DNA from: Congeria kusceri
Taxonomy: Eukaryota; Mollusca; Bivalvia; Myida; Dreissenidae
Length of the DNA: 64,000 nt
Direction of reading: 5' to 3'
NCBI GenBank assembly: GCA_027627225.1
Contig: CM051028.1
Coordinates: forward strand, 16,247,201-16,311,200
Shown: positions 38,094 to 48,807 of the stretch, one piece after another
Layout: each line of letters begins with the position of its first letter
Numbering within the stretch: position 1 is the first letter of the stretch
Position numbers and translations under genes: made by a program
The notes under the pieces: model-generated
Seen by the model: only the letters and a program-made list of their open reading frames with translations
Databases searched by the model: none
What the model was told of the DNA's origin: nothing

Positions 38094-38938
38094 AGCTCGA
38101 CTTTTCGATGTAAAAAGGTCGAGTTATTGTCGTCGCTCTGTCGTGCGTCAGAGTCTGCGTCAGCGTCAGGTTAAATTTTGTTGGTATTGTTTTTTGTTAG
38201 AGTCCATTTCTAAAAAACTATCAAAGAAATCCATTTGAAACTTTCAGTACTTGTTCACTATGAAAAGGGTAGTTCATTACAACAAGGCAGGTTACCCTCA
38301 TATTTGTATTTTTAAAGTTATCTGCCCTTGTTTGGACTTACAACTAAGAATATTTTGACATGTATGTGTTAAATATAACATTTCTTAATAACTATCAAAG
38401 ACATTAAATTAAAACTCAAGATACTTGTTTATGGTGCTGACACCATTCTGCAGACATGAGAAGGTAACTCTTATTTATTTTGTTGAAATTATTATGCTTT
38501 ATTTTTCAACTTACAATAAGGTATTGACTTGAAACTGAAAGTACTTGATCACAGTGATGAATGTTTTTTCTGTAGACAAAAGGAGGTAACTCTATCAAGG
38601 ATTTCGTTTGTGTAATTGCCCTTTTTTCAACTTAGAATTTTCGCTTTATGTCAAATCTCACACTAACTGTAAAAGTTATTAACTTGAAACTCAAAATGCT
38701 TAATCACAGTTATGAACCCATTCTGTCGACAAGATGAAGTAACTATATCAAGGATTTTGGTGGAGTTTTATTGCCCTTTCAACTTAGAATTTTTGCTTTA
38801 GGTAAAATTTTTCATGATATTAACTTGAAATTCAACACAATTCATCGCATTGATGAACCCCTTAAATTAGCAAAAGGCCAGAATAATCTCTAATACGAGA
38901 AAGTCGAGCGTCCAGCATCCGAAGCGGTGCTCCTGTTT
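38094..38938. mobile_element. Helentron/HINE-like element
   Basis: Starts AGCTCGACTTTTCGATG. Near the right end GAGAAAGTCGAGC is the inverse, followed by GCGGTGCTCCTGTTT. It contains about four diverged ~130-bp units with CAACTTAGAATTTT and TTGAAACTCAAAATGCTT. Related to the family at 24875. Confidence 0.55.
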
Positions 38939-39148
38939 GAAAATAATTTTGCACGAAATAAACGGACATCGTTAGTTATTAAATACACTTTGAAAGTGCA
39001 GTGAAGCGTTTTAAAAATACCCTGGGATTTTACTATGGAGACCCCCTAGGGACAGAACGTTTTGTAGGATCCTAGTATTATCGTAGAAAAAGATTGAACC
39101 GTATGGCACATACTAATTCGACAAAACTTCATCTTTCTTGCTCAAGAC

Positions 39149-41894
39149 CACTGGGTAAGACGTGACACCGGATATTGGCCAATTATCGAGCCAAAATAGA
39201 GCAGGTTCACTACACAAACGGTAAGTTTTATGCCGATTTAAATAAATTGGTTAATCATATATGCTATCAACAGGTTCTTCTGTAGACTGCCAAATAAATT
39301 TTGAAGACATTCGTGTAATTTCTATGACCATGTTGTACATGAACAGTATATAATCATCGTTAAAAAAACAAATGCTGGCTGAAAAACTGCTGGTCCTCAC
39401 TCAGTTCAGTCAATTATTTAATATTTTAAACATGTAAAGAAAAATGTAAATCGAGCGATTGTTTACATATGCTATAATGTACACATTTTCCAAGTTCCAG
39501 TAATTTTGATTAATAAATGATGGACTGCAATATCATTGTGACCGGTGTACTGGGGATTGATTTATACAGTTGCTCGTGGTCAGGGTATTGCTGGCTACTG
39601 TACTGCGTTTGGTGTACGTCGTTCGAATTGCTTTAACTATTATAGTGTATAAGGCTAATTGTGTAACTTTTGCCTGTCTTTAGATCATTGGTATGTTGTT
39701 TTAACAGTTTGCATACGCCGATAAATTCTGTGACGTAAATGTGTTTATGTATTCAGTAAGGGGTTTATCGACAAAACATTTCATTGCTCGCTTAAACCCG
39801 GAATACGATCAAGCTTGCACGATAAGTACTCCGTTTATGCTAGGTTCCCACTGTCGTGCGATCCGTCACGATTGGCCATTTGTAGCTGATCGTGGTATTT
39901 AGCTGATATTTTAGGCTTGGATGCGAGTCCATACGTTTCGATACGATGTTTTACGCTCGGTTGCGATCTGGTCAAGATTTGTCAAATACCAGTGTCACGA
40001 TCGTTCACGGTCTTATCTCCAGTTTAGATACGAATACATACTTTCCCTTGGGTCTCGATCTAACTTGATATACGACAATTTTTGTTTCTTGTTGATCAAT
40101 TCTTCTGAATTTAATTTCTGCATATTGATGATTTTCGATTAGGGGGTTAATAATGTCTTTACATTTTTCAGAAGACTTTTTGTAGTAAAAGCAGGCATAC
40201 ATGTCGGTGAATCTGAAAACAAAAAGTTAATGTACAGTGTATATCTAATGCACGATATAAACCCTTATAATATGACTTATAAATAAACGTTATTTGATTT
40301 GGCTCAGCGACACGCCCTCCAAAGAAAATCATACATGATATTGCACATTGTTTAGATTAACCATGCATATATTATACAGATATTTTATTGGCATTTGGGA
40401 ACTGTCAAATTGTTTTCCTGAAGTAGAGGGGACATATTGTGTTGCCCCCGATACTGAAGGAAACAATTTGACTGTTCCAAAATGACAATGAAATATCTGT
40501 TTTATTACCTACTTCTAATAATAAATAAAAACAATATTGAATTGTTTTATTTTTCATGAAATCTAATATAATGATAGTTGTGAATCACACAACTCAAAAT
40601 GGAACGATCGTTATCCTGAGTCCTATCTGCTTGTAACATTCAGTAGCAGTCAGTGTTACTATAAAGTTACATTGCGCAACGTCTTGCGCAGGTTGCTCCC
40701 TTTGAATAATAATGAGGGCAACATAACGAAACAAAACCACGAAACATCACAAAATGTTGCCTGTTGCAAGAAGCTTGTTTTAGCAAAGTGGTAAACAGTT
40801 AAAAACGCTTAATTATCATTTATATAGTAAAGTAGGTAATACAAGTTGATATTGCACAGGACGTTGTTTTGTACAAAGATGACGTCATAATACGCTGTCA
40901 TTTGTAAACGACTATATCAAAACGTTAGCTCCGAATAGATTTGTGATGCTATGTTCAGTGGATATTATTATGTTTTTATTATTTGTGTTTGATTAAATGC
41001 ACAGATAATCGACATCTCTGAATGATATTCTCATTTTCCTTTTCTTAAGCAATGGTGAATTTTAATAATAAAAGTTGATTGTAATAAAACAGCCCTGCAC
41101 CGGTGCCTCTGAGAAGAAACGGAACCGTGAGTTAAGATAAGCATTAAATTTACTTGATTTACTTGTCTTTTTGTTTTAATATTATTATTGAAACATAAAA
41201 TTAATTGTGGTTTAGTAACAATTTCATCAGCTTTCGTTTATTGTTTAAGTCAATAATAAAACAAGTATGGACTTTTTATCTGTGCAATATCATGTATGTT
41301 GCCTCGTTCAATATGGATTTTGCTGTGCACCATCACACGATAGTGGAGTCCATATTTGTATAATATTAATCGATTATACTATTATTATTGTATAATACAT
41401 TGTATGTATCGATAAAGCTTTGGATAATTACTATTTTATTGAATGAAAGTTAGGTATTTATGGTACAAATCATCAAAAACGGGAATGGCTCTTTGCGCAA
41501 TACCCAGTACACTAAATATTGATACAATTCAATACTCAGTACACAAGTTGGCATTGTTTAAGAAGTAGAACTTACTTAATACGCAACAAAAGTAGCTGAA
41601 GATTTGAGGAAATGTTAAATATAGTATTCGTTAACAATCGCTCGATTCACATTTTTTCATTTTTTCAGCGGGCAGTTTACGTTTATTTACTGAGTATTCA
41701 CAGTTCATCAAATTAAGTAAATGACGGTCTTTGAAATTTAGTTGGCAGTCTAGATCAGCACATACACGTATAAAATTGTAAACAGAATACTTGAAATCAG
41801 TGTTTAACTTACCGTTGTTGGAGCTGTTTTCAATATCGCTGCTCTATTTTTCCTCGATAATTGGCCAATATCTGGTGTCACGTCTTACCCAGTG
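39149..41894. mobile_element. 2.7-kb non-autonomous TIR DNA transposon
   Basis: The two ends are inverted copies over 56 bp with about three mismatches: CACTGGGTAAGACGTGACAC inward through GATATTGGCCAATTATCGAG to AATAGAGCAG. More inverted similarity lies inward (AAATCGAGCGATTGTTTACA near 39450; its counterpart near 41630), so the TIRs extend some 300 bp in broken form. A 5-bp repeat AAGAC flanks it (39144-39148, 41895-41899). No transposase is visible. A foldback MITE copy is nested inside at 40375-40842. Superfamily not assigned. Confidence 0.7.
40375..40842. mobile_element. Foldback MITE, copy 2 (nested)
   Basis: Same order of motifs as 21653-22305 (GCATTTGGGAAC, CCTGAAGTAGAGG, GTTGCCCCC, ATTACCTACTTC, AAAGTAGGTAATAC) but shorter by about 185 bp. 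It lies inside the TIR element 39149-41894. Confidence 0.65.
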
Positions 41895-42187
41895 AAGACA
41901 TAACTGTGTGTGATAATAGCGTACGCTTTTAACAGATCTACATAAAATGACAAGGTAAGACAGTTTTGGCGTTCCATATTATTAAGTACTTATTATATCA
42001 TTTTTCCCTTAACACGCATCTCCATCTCACATCAATTACAGTCACAAATATGCATTCTCTACAAATATGGTGTTTGAATACGCTTAGCGGTAACTATAAT
42101 GATAAACGTTTTTTATTGTGTACGTGTGTCATTCTCATTGGTTATTTGTATTAGTATTATAGATGTTTATAATTACCAAAGGCGATA

Positions 42188-45100
42188 ATGCAATTTTATC
42201 CTAAAGAACACATTGTGTGGTTTATGGACGTGTATGATTTTCAATTTTCAGTGATTCATATATCAGTGGTTCTTTCAAGTAACCTGGGGTATTTATCTGT
42301 TTTGAAACCTACCCTTCTCTACCGCAATGTAACACTCAATTTCACCGCCCATAAGGCACTCGGTCACAACGAAATCAGTGCCTTGAAATGGAAAGTGAAG
42401 TTCACAAATGAGATATCATACCAGGACATCACAGCCAATATTTTCTATGAGATACACGTTTCTGGGATCAATGTGATTATGGATCTGGTGAGAGTGGACG
42501 AGAGATGTCGAGGTGCAATCCTTCAAGTCACGTACGGCAATTTGATGTCTAATGAAATACAACTAGACCTCATAGGTAATATATGTTGAAGTGCATCAAA
42601 ATATAATTAAATATTTTTCCAAGTTTAAATTTCAGTGTAGTCATAAGTGATTATCAAAGCGTTATTTAGATAATGATTACATGCTTTTATATTCAGATTT
42701 CAAACACGACTGTGGATACTTGTATATCGTATCGTATCCCGAGGAAGCCCAAGACAGTTTGCAGATAGGGTACTATCCCAGTGATAAAGTGTTAGGGGAC
42801 AGTTGGTACGTACGCAAATGGTTTAACAGAGTGAATGGTACATTACAAGAAATAACGTTACAGGGAGAATTGTATGAGGAACGCCAAGGGACAAGAAACT
42901 CCGAATACATCATATCCATCTTAAATTGGTCTAAAATCGACAGTGTTCTAATAAAATGTTCGAACACCAGCTCACCTCTAACAACAAACGAGGTTAACAT
43001 CACATTTACTGGTAAGGATTTGTGTTTCAGTAATAATATATGTTGAATTTTAAATGACACATTTCTCGTTGTTATTTTGCGAACTTTTTAAATAAAGATT
43101 TTATACTAGAAAATACACGCACATAAACCTTATTTGCAAGAGATGACTTAATTGATATTAATTTATATGTTGTGTTTTGTGTTTCTTACGTGTTTTCGTT
43201 TTGTCCTGGTTTGTTTGACAATTGGTCACTTGCCTTGAAAAAAGGATCGTGTGCTGCTCATAAGAGTTCTCTCTTGCTGATGCAGCTAGAGTTTCACAAT
43301 TATTAAACTGAGCTCATTTGTTCCTTCAGACCCTCCGACAAAGGTACACCTGCAAGTACCGGAACAGCTTACAGGAGAACGCACTCATCTATGTTGTGCG
43401 GCTTATAGCTTGAGACCTCCTCCACAGCTGGACATGTTTCTGAACGGAGACAAGATTTTGGATGCGAACCAGATAAATAATTATAACGAATCCTCAGAAA
43501 CCTTTAATAGCAAAGTTTGTGTCAATTCAGTAAACAAGACATGGTACAATAAACCTATACAATGTACTTCAACATTTCGAGAGCACGTATTGACAGCAAA
43601 TGAAACAATCCGCTTTACATGTAAGTACTTTAAATTTTGCAAGTACCATCTTATTATAAATACTATTAACATATGAATAACACTCGTTGTAAAACGTTTT
43701 CGCTGGTAATCAGTACATTATTATGTGTACGTGTTTTACAGACGCTCCATCCTCACTCAAACAGTCGTCTTGGTCGATGCCAATTAATTCATCGGTCTGT
43801 GTTAATTGCACAGCTATAGATACAAACGCTAATTGTACAATCCAATGGGTTTTTGACAAAAAAGACGTAAGCAGCACAACGGACTACACGATAGGCTTCA
43901 ATATCACGTCTCAGATGTGCATAAACATGTCGGAGAACGCTAGAACAAGGCAAACAACATGTAATGTAACATGTGAGGAATTCGATGTAGAGCTGAAACT
44001 GGATTTTAATCTGTATACACCAAGTATGAAAAAAACTTTATATTATTAATACTTCCCCAATATACAGTTAATGCAGTATAAATAAAACACACCAGAAACC
44101 CATTGACAAATGGCATTTCAATAATCAATCCCAAATGTATTGAATTAATATTAAGATAAAGACCTTTTTTATAATTTCGAGAAAGCAAACATGAAACGTC
44201 GAACTCCTTCAGTATACATGTATGCATCAGTACAAGATGAAAATTATAAGACCGTCAGGGGCGTAACTAGCCATACTCCTATACGCCCGTGCTTATAAAT
44301 TTAGAACGAGTGGATACACTTAGAAAGTGCTGCATACTACAAACATATATTTTAATCGAGACCTTAAGAGGGTTTTTATGTGTAATATAGGCACTATTGT
44401 TTACCGGCTTATTTAACAGTTAATTAAGCAATAAATGTTGAAGTCTGACTTATTTGTACATGCTATGACAATTATCACTGACGATTTTGTTTGAAGCTTC
44501 TGTGTCTCCCGGCGTCGAATGCTCCACTGATTTACCTGTTCCAGAGCCGCAAGGTGACGAATCACCCAGAGATTTCCCGCTGATGTCAGTTAAGCTAGGG
44601 ATCTAAGTTATGACTATAGGCCTTACCAGTGACGATTGTTTCTGCTTCAGAGTCCAAAGACGTCACGCTTCCCACTGAGCCACAAAGTGACAATCCCAAA
44701 AAGAACCAACTTATGATAGCCATGCTAGGGTTAGGAGCAGCGATTGCGGTGCTTGTATCCTGCATGGTTGTAGTAATCAGACGTAGGTCGTTCTCAATGA
44801 AAAAAAAAAAAACAAATATTGTTAAATCATCAGAAGAGAGGTGTTTTGTTTGCTAAATTGTCTAAATTATTTAAGGCATGTAACACATGAACGGTAGAGT
44901 ACACACAAGTAAAAGGATTTCAGCATTCGATACAACATGGCTGTAAAAGTTTAAATATGCTTATCCATTAGACTGTAATGATCGTTTTGTTTGATTATAA
45001 CGTCAATAAAACTTAAAGTGCGTTTTCCAATTAAATTCCAATTCCATATGTAATTTAATAAGGTTACATAATTAAATTCATGAGACAGATACTTGCCTAA

Positions 45101-46378
45101 AATGGAGCCCAGTTTTGTGTTCTTTTGTTTGATAAGTGAACGAAGCATGTGGTAGGTTAATACTACTGCTGTTTGTACGGTTTAACGTAATAAAAATCTG
45201 TCCATGTTACTTATTAAAATTTTCTTATTGGCATTGACAGTTCGAGTAAGATTTAATGCCGCAAACGTTCACCACAATGCGTAAGTACATCGAAATAATA
45301 CTTCTGTGCTGGAAGATTTCCAGCCAATCCTAAAAAAATGGCATTCTTAAAATATAAAAGTAATACACACGCGAATAGATTCTGTCTATGATTAGGGATG
45401 TATGTGTACGACTTTGGCATACTAAATACAATTTATTAAAGTGTATACATGTGTTTGTCCCTGTGACGTATATAACACGAAATTATTATGAAGGAGCATT
45501 GTCTTTTGTTCGATAATATAAAATAATTAATACTGAATTGCAGCTAAATGATATTTGTCTAAGGATATTGCAATAGCGACGTTCATGTCACATGCAATAC
45601 AATAATTTTTTGTCGATTAGGTCCCCCGAGCAAGGTCAAGGCTTACCGGACTCCACTGCAATAGGTATTTAGTTTATGTTACTACCATTTGCTTTTTGTA
45701 TTTGTATTTTTCTACATTTAGTTATGATAATGTCTGTAAACAAATACTCGAAAATAAGTTGAAATAGTTGGACATTAATAAAACGTATGCCTGAAGAAAA
45801 GCGCATAAATTTTGCAGACTGTTTCAAAACTACAAAAATGTATACCTATATTTGTTTCGTCGATACGGCGTTTACCAGCACCAAAATTAAGTGTGATTGG
45901 CGTTTTGTTTGTGCAAATTTCAGCACATTATGCAAACCTCGAGGCAGTGCAGAGTGCTAATGTCCAACGAATTGACCTAGCCTCCATCAGGTCAACGTTA
46001 CCTTCTATCCAGGTATTTTGTTTCATTTTGCATTTTGCATAACACGGTAATTAAGTCATGGTGTTTCATATTTTAATATTATACATTTATAGCTTACATA
46101 AATCATTTTCACATTGTTAACAAATAAAGGAACAGACCGAATAACAGTTGAAAGCAGATCTACGTACACAATGATTCAAATCATATCCTAAAATACGCTA
46201 CGCATTAGGAGGATCGTGGACTATATTCAGATTGATCTTCGTAAGTCCAAGGCAGACCGATTTGTATTAATCATTGGTCTTTATCTATCTGGCATAAAAC
46301 CCATAAAAACATAATATTTACTTTCATTTACAGGCGAGACACGAGTCCGAACACAATTATGACGAATTAGATATTTAG
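42188..46378 (+). CDS. Gene B: Ig-like transmembrane receptor with gene A ectodomain and short tail
   Basis: Exons: 42252-42575, 42697-43011, 43330-43620, 43742-44023 (four Ig-like domains, near-identical to gene A exons 2-5), then 44651-44782 (TM: LGLGAAIAVLVSCMVVVI), 45241-45280, 45621-45664, 45924-46012, 46334-46378 (TAG). All joins are in phase. No copy of gene A exon 1 is present. An in-frame ATG at 42188 or 42224 reads straight into exon 2, giving MDVYDFQFSVIHISVVL, which could serve as a signal peptide, or an upstream leader exon was missed. The tail has HYANLE and NYDELDI then stop. The stop falls where gene A has GAA, so the ITSM part is lost, and the LTYADL site is replaced by HNYDEL, which does not fit the ITIM rule. 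Exon 4 here has the base gene A lacks. A dead gene A-type TM exon precedes 44604. Confidence 0.75.
42240..44603 (+). repeat. 2.36-kb segmental duplication of gene A (matches 1411-3761)
   Basis: Similarity starts within TTTTCAG just before exon 2 and ends in GCTAGGGATC inside the gene A TM exon. Introns are as conserved as exons, with only small indels, such as a repeated TGTGTTT-type insertion near 43175. The two copies are in the same orientation about 40.8 kb apart. Confidence 0.9.
44497..44606 (+). pseudogene. Truncated gene A-type TM exon in gene B
   Basis: The acceptor and first ~107 bases of gene A exon 6 are present (TCTGTGTCTCCCGGCGTCG). The sequence then diverges after GGGATC and hits TAA before any TM helix. 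The working TM exon of gene B is at 44651. Confidence 0.8.
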
Positions 46379-47406
46379 TTCCTAGACGTAAAGAAACACG
46401 TATGAAAGCAGGAACATATATTGCCATTATGTAAATTGGTTGGCTCCATAACGAGGTTGGACGACGCGACGCCAACGCGCTAAGGAATACACCAGTGAGT
46501 GAAGGATTTAAGGATTGGTCCTCTTGCTATTACATGAATGGCTGCAGTTGTATAAATATGTATCAAATTCAGGGCATGTATTTGTGTGTATGTTTTGTTT
46601 TAAGAATAGGATGGGAAGAATGTGCTAACGAATCAGTCAAAACAGTCTTGAACATTGAACATACATGTATGATATTTTGTTAATCGACATGCATTCGGAG
46701 GGCATTGAGGTGAAGCTACAAATAAAAAAAAAAGAAAAAATCATGCTATATATAATAAGAAAGTATCTGGCTAATTTATGTTTTGATGTAAAAAAGTAAT
46801 ATAATAGTAAATCTTTGCAATTCATTACGTAAAAGTTACTGAATAAGGACCATTTGCTGCAAAATGAAATGCTATTTTTAAATTTAATGTGCATTCTAAA
46901 TTTACGGCAATTTATTACATGAAGATGCATTTTAGTAAATTACAATACTAAGCTAGAATTATAATTAAACGAATGCCCACTTTAAACCGCTAAATATATT
47001 AATACGGCATTGACACTTAGAATAGTATTTGTCAAAGAAAATATCATTACTTTTTACTTGAAGCCGCTTTTTGTTGCATAGTATATTTTCATAATTCCGT
47101 GTTTGTACATTTGTAAATATATTCATTGAAACATTCATTCACAATGAATGATGCAATTTATATTGTTTGACAATGACTTATAGGCAAATTATGATGGGTT
47201 TTTATTAAAAGCATAGGTACACTGTGTGTTTGTGTGTTTATAACGCAGTCTTGTCACTAAAAACAATCCTATCATATCCTATATAACATTCTTGTGGACA
47301 GTTGAATATGTCGATATCTCGTGCCATTTATCCAGTAAACCACCATATATAGGAACCACTAACACGTCTGTGTATATTCTACAATGATACTTTTTTTTAA
47401 ATTGTT
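46379..47406. other. Gene B 3' UTR and intergenic
   Basis: AATAAA at 46721-46726, followed by an A-rich run, is the likely poly(A) signal. Bases just after the gene B stop still resemble the ITSM-coding part of gene A, but with TAG and a second in-frame TGA. Confidence 0.45.
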
Positions 47407-47957
47407 AGCTCACTTAAGTACAGAATGCTCCGTGAGCTATTGGTATCGTATGGGGGACTTCCAATGCATCGTCCGTAAGCCGTCACGAATTTTAACCGTT
47501 CTCACATAAAACAATCGTTCATCCATCCAATATTGACTAAACATGCATAGTTTGTGTATGACCATAATATATCAGACACGTTCGCTATTGGGCCAGATCA
47601 AACCAGAAAGATATTGTCTCTTTTTATGAAAAATAAACTGAACAGAAAAGTGGTTTATGTAAGAACTCTAGATTTTAATTGTTAGCTAGTCTGGGCCGAA
47701 CTTCCACATTTTGTATATAACCAACTTATCTCAGAAGAACCCAACAAAGGGGCTAGATTGAGCAACAAACACCAGAGTTATTGATGATTATTAATAGAAA
47801 TGTTTAATGAAGAAAAAATGGACCGTGTACAAGAACAACACTTCGTGTGTAATCCAATAATGACCAAACTTAAACGCTGCGTGTAAGATCTCAGACAAAG
47901 TAACAATGGGACAGCGCAGACGAGATTCTGGACGGGTTGTAATTTTGACCTTGATAC
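47407..47957. mobile_element. 5' part of a GCTCACTTAAG element with diverged repeats
   Basis: Starts GCTCACTTAAGTACAGAATG then CCGTGAGC, and contains two or three units sharing TTTGTGTATGACCATAA and GGGCCAGATCA with the array at 16085-16615. No 3' hairpin; it is cut by the TIR element at 47963. Confidence 0.45.
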
Positions 47958-47962
47958 CTGGT

Positions 47963-48802
47963 TTGTTAGACCGTATACAGCTCACGCCGTACACAGCTTA
48001 CGCAAGAGCTATATACGTTGACTATAAAACCGTATACAGCTTAAACCGAATATAGCACACCGTAAGCTGTATACGTCACGATGCTGCATATCGCCGTATA
48101 TAGCGATAAAGTATAAAGGAAAACCTTCATAATTCTTTTTCTCTGATATACCTCGTCTGATTAAACAATAATTTGGCACAAATGTTCTCCTCGGTCGACC
48201 CTTTATATAAATTATGAAATGTATTACACATTTATTGCAATCGGTGAAACAAATATGGCTGCCACGGGAACGGAATTATTTTCCTTTTATGTCCATGTGG
48301 GAAACTTAAAAAATATTCCAAGACACTGCAGGTTCAATTTAAAAAGTATGTTGCACAAATGTTCCCTGGGTTACCCTCTACATAAATTGCGAAAACATAA
48401 GGATTAGAGAAACTTTAAAAATCATGTTTTCTGAAACTATTGGACTTATGTAAATGTCGTTTGGCACTACTACTGCGTCTGCTACTGCATCTCCTGCTGC
48501 GTCTACTTCTGCTACTGCTATTACTACTACTAGTACTGCTGCTGCTGCTACTGTTACTGCTACTAGATCCATTTTATCTACTGCTACGACGAAGATTATG
48601 ATGCTGGTGATGACGATCAATATACGTTAAGACGAAAGATCTTTTTCAAAAGTATAAGAATATATCCAACGTATACAGCTAACGTTAGCTGTATACGTTG
48701 TCAACCAACGAATATGGCTCACCGTAAGTTGTATACGTTGTCAACTAACGTATATAGCTCACACGTAAGCTATATACGGCGTGAGCTGTATACGGTCTAA
48801 CA
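47963..48802. mobile_element. TIR element built of repeated CCGTATACAGCT palindromes
   Basis: Left end GTTAGACCGTATACAGCTCA and the inverse of the right end agree for about 27 bp, then for further blocks (AGCTATATACGTT). Within each arm the motif GTATACAGCT or AGCTATATACG recurs in both directions, so the arms fold on themselves. The centre holds a CTG/CTA triplet-rich run (48468-48590). CTGGT at 47958-47962 and 48803-48807 may be a target duplication. No transposase. Confidence 0.6.
48468..48590. repeat. CTN trinucleotide microsatellite
   Basis: Interrupted CTA/CTG/TCT triplets (CTGCTGCTGCTACTGTTACT). Open in several frames by composition only. Confidence 0.8.
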
Positions 48803-48807
48803 CTGGT

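Noticed and set aside
48378..48620. Val/Ala-rich minus-strand frame
   Set aside because: Produced by the trinucleotide repeat.
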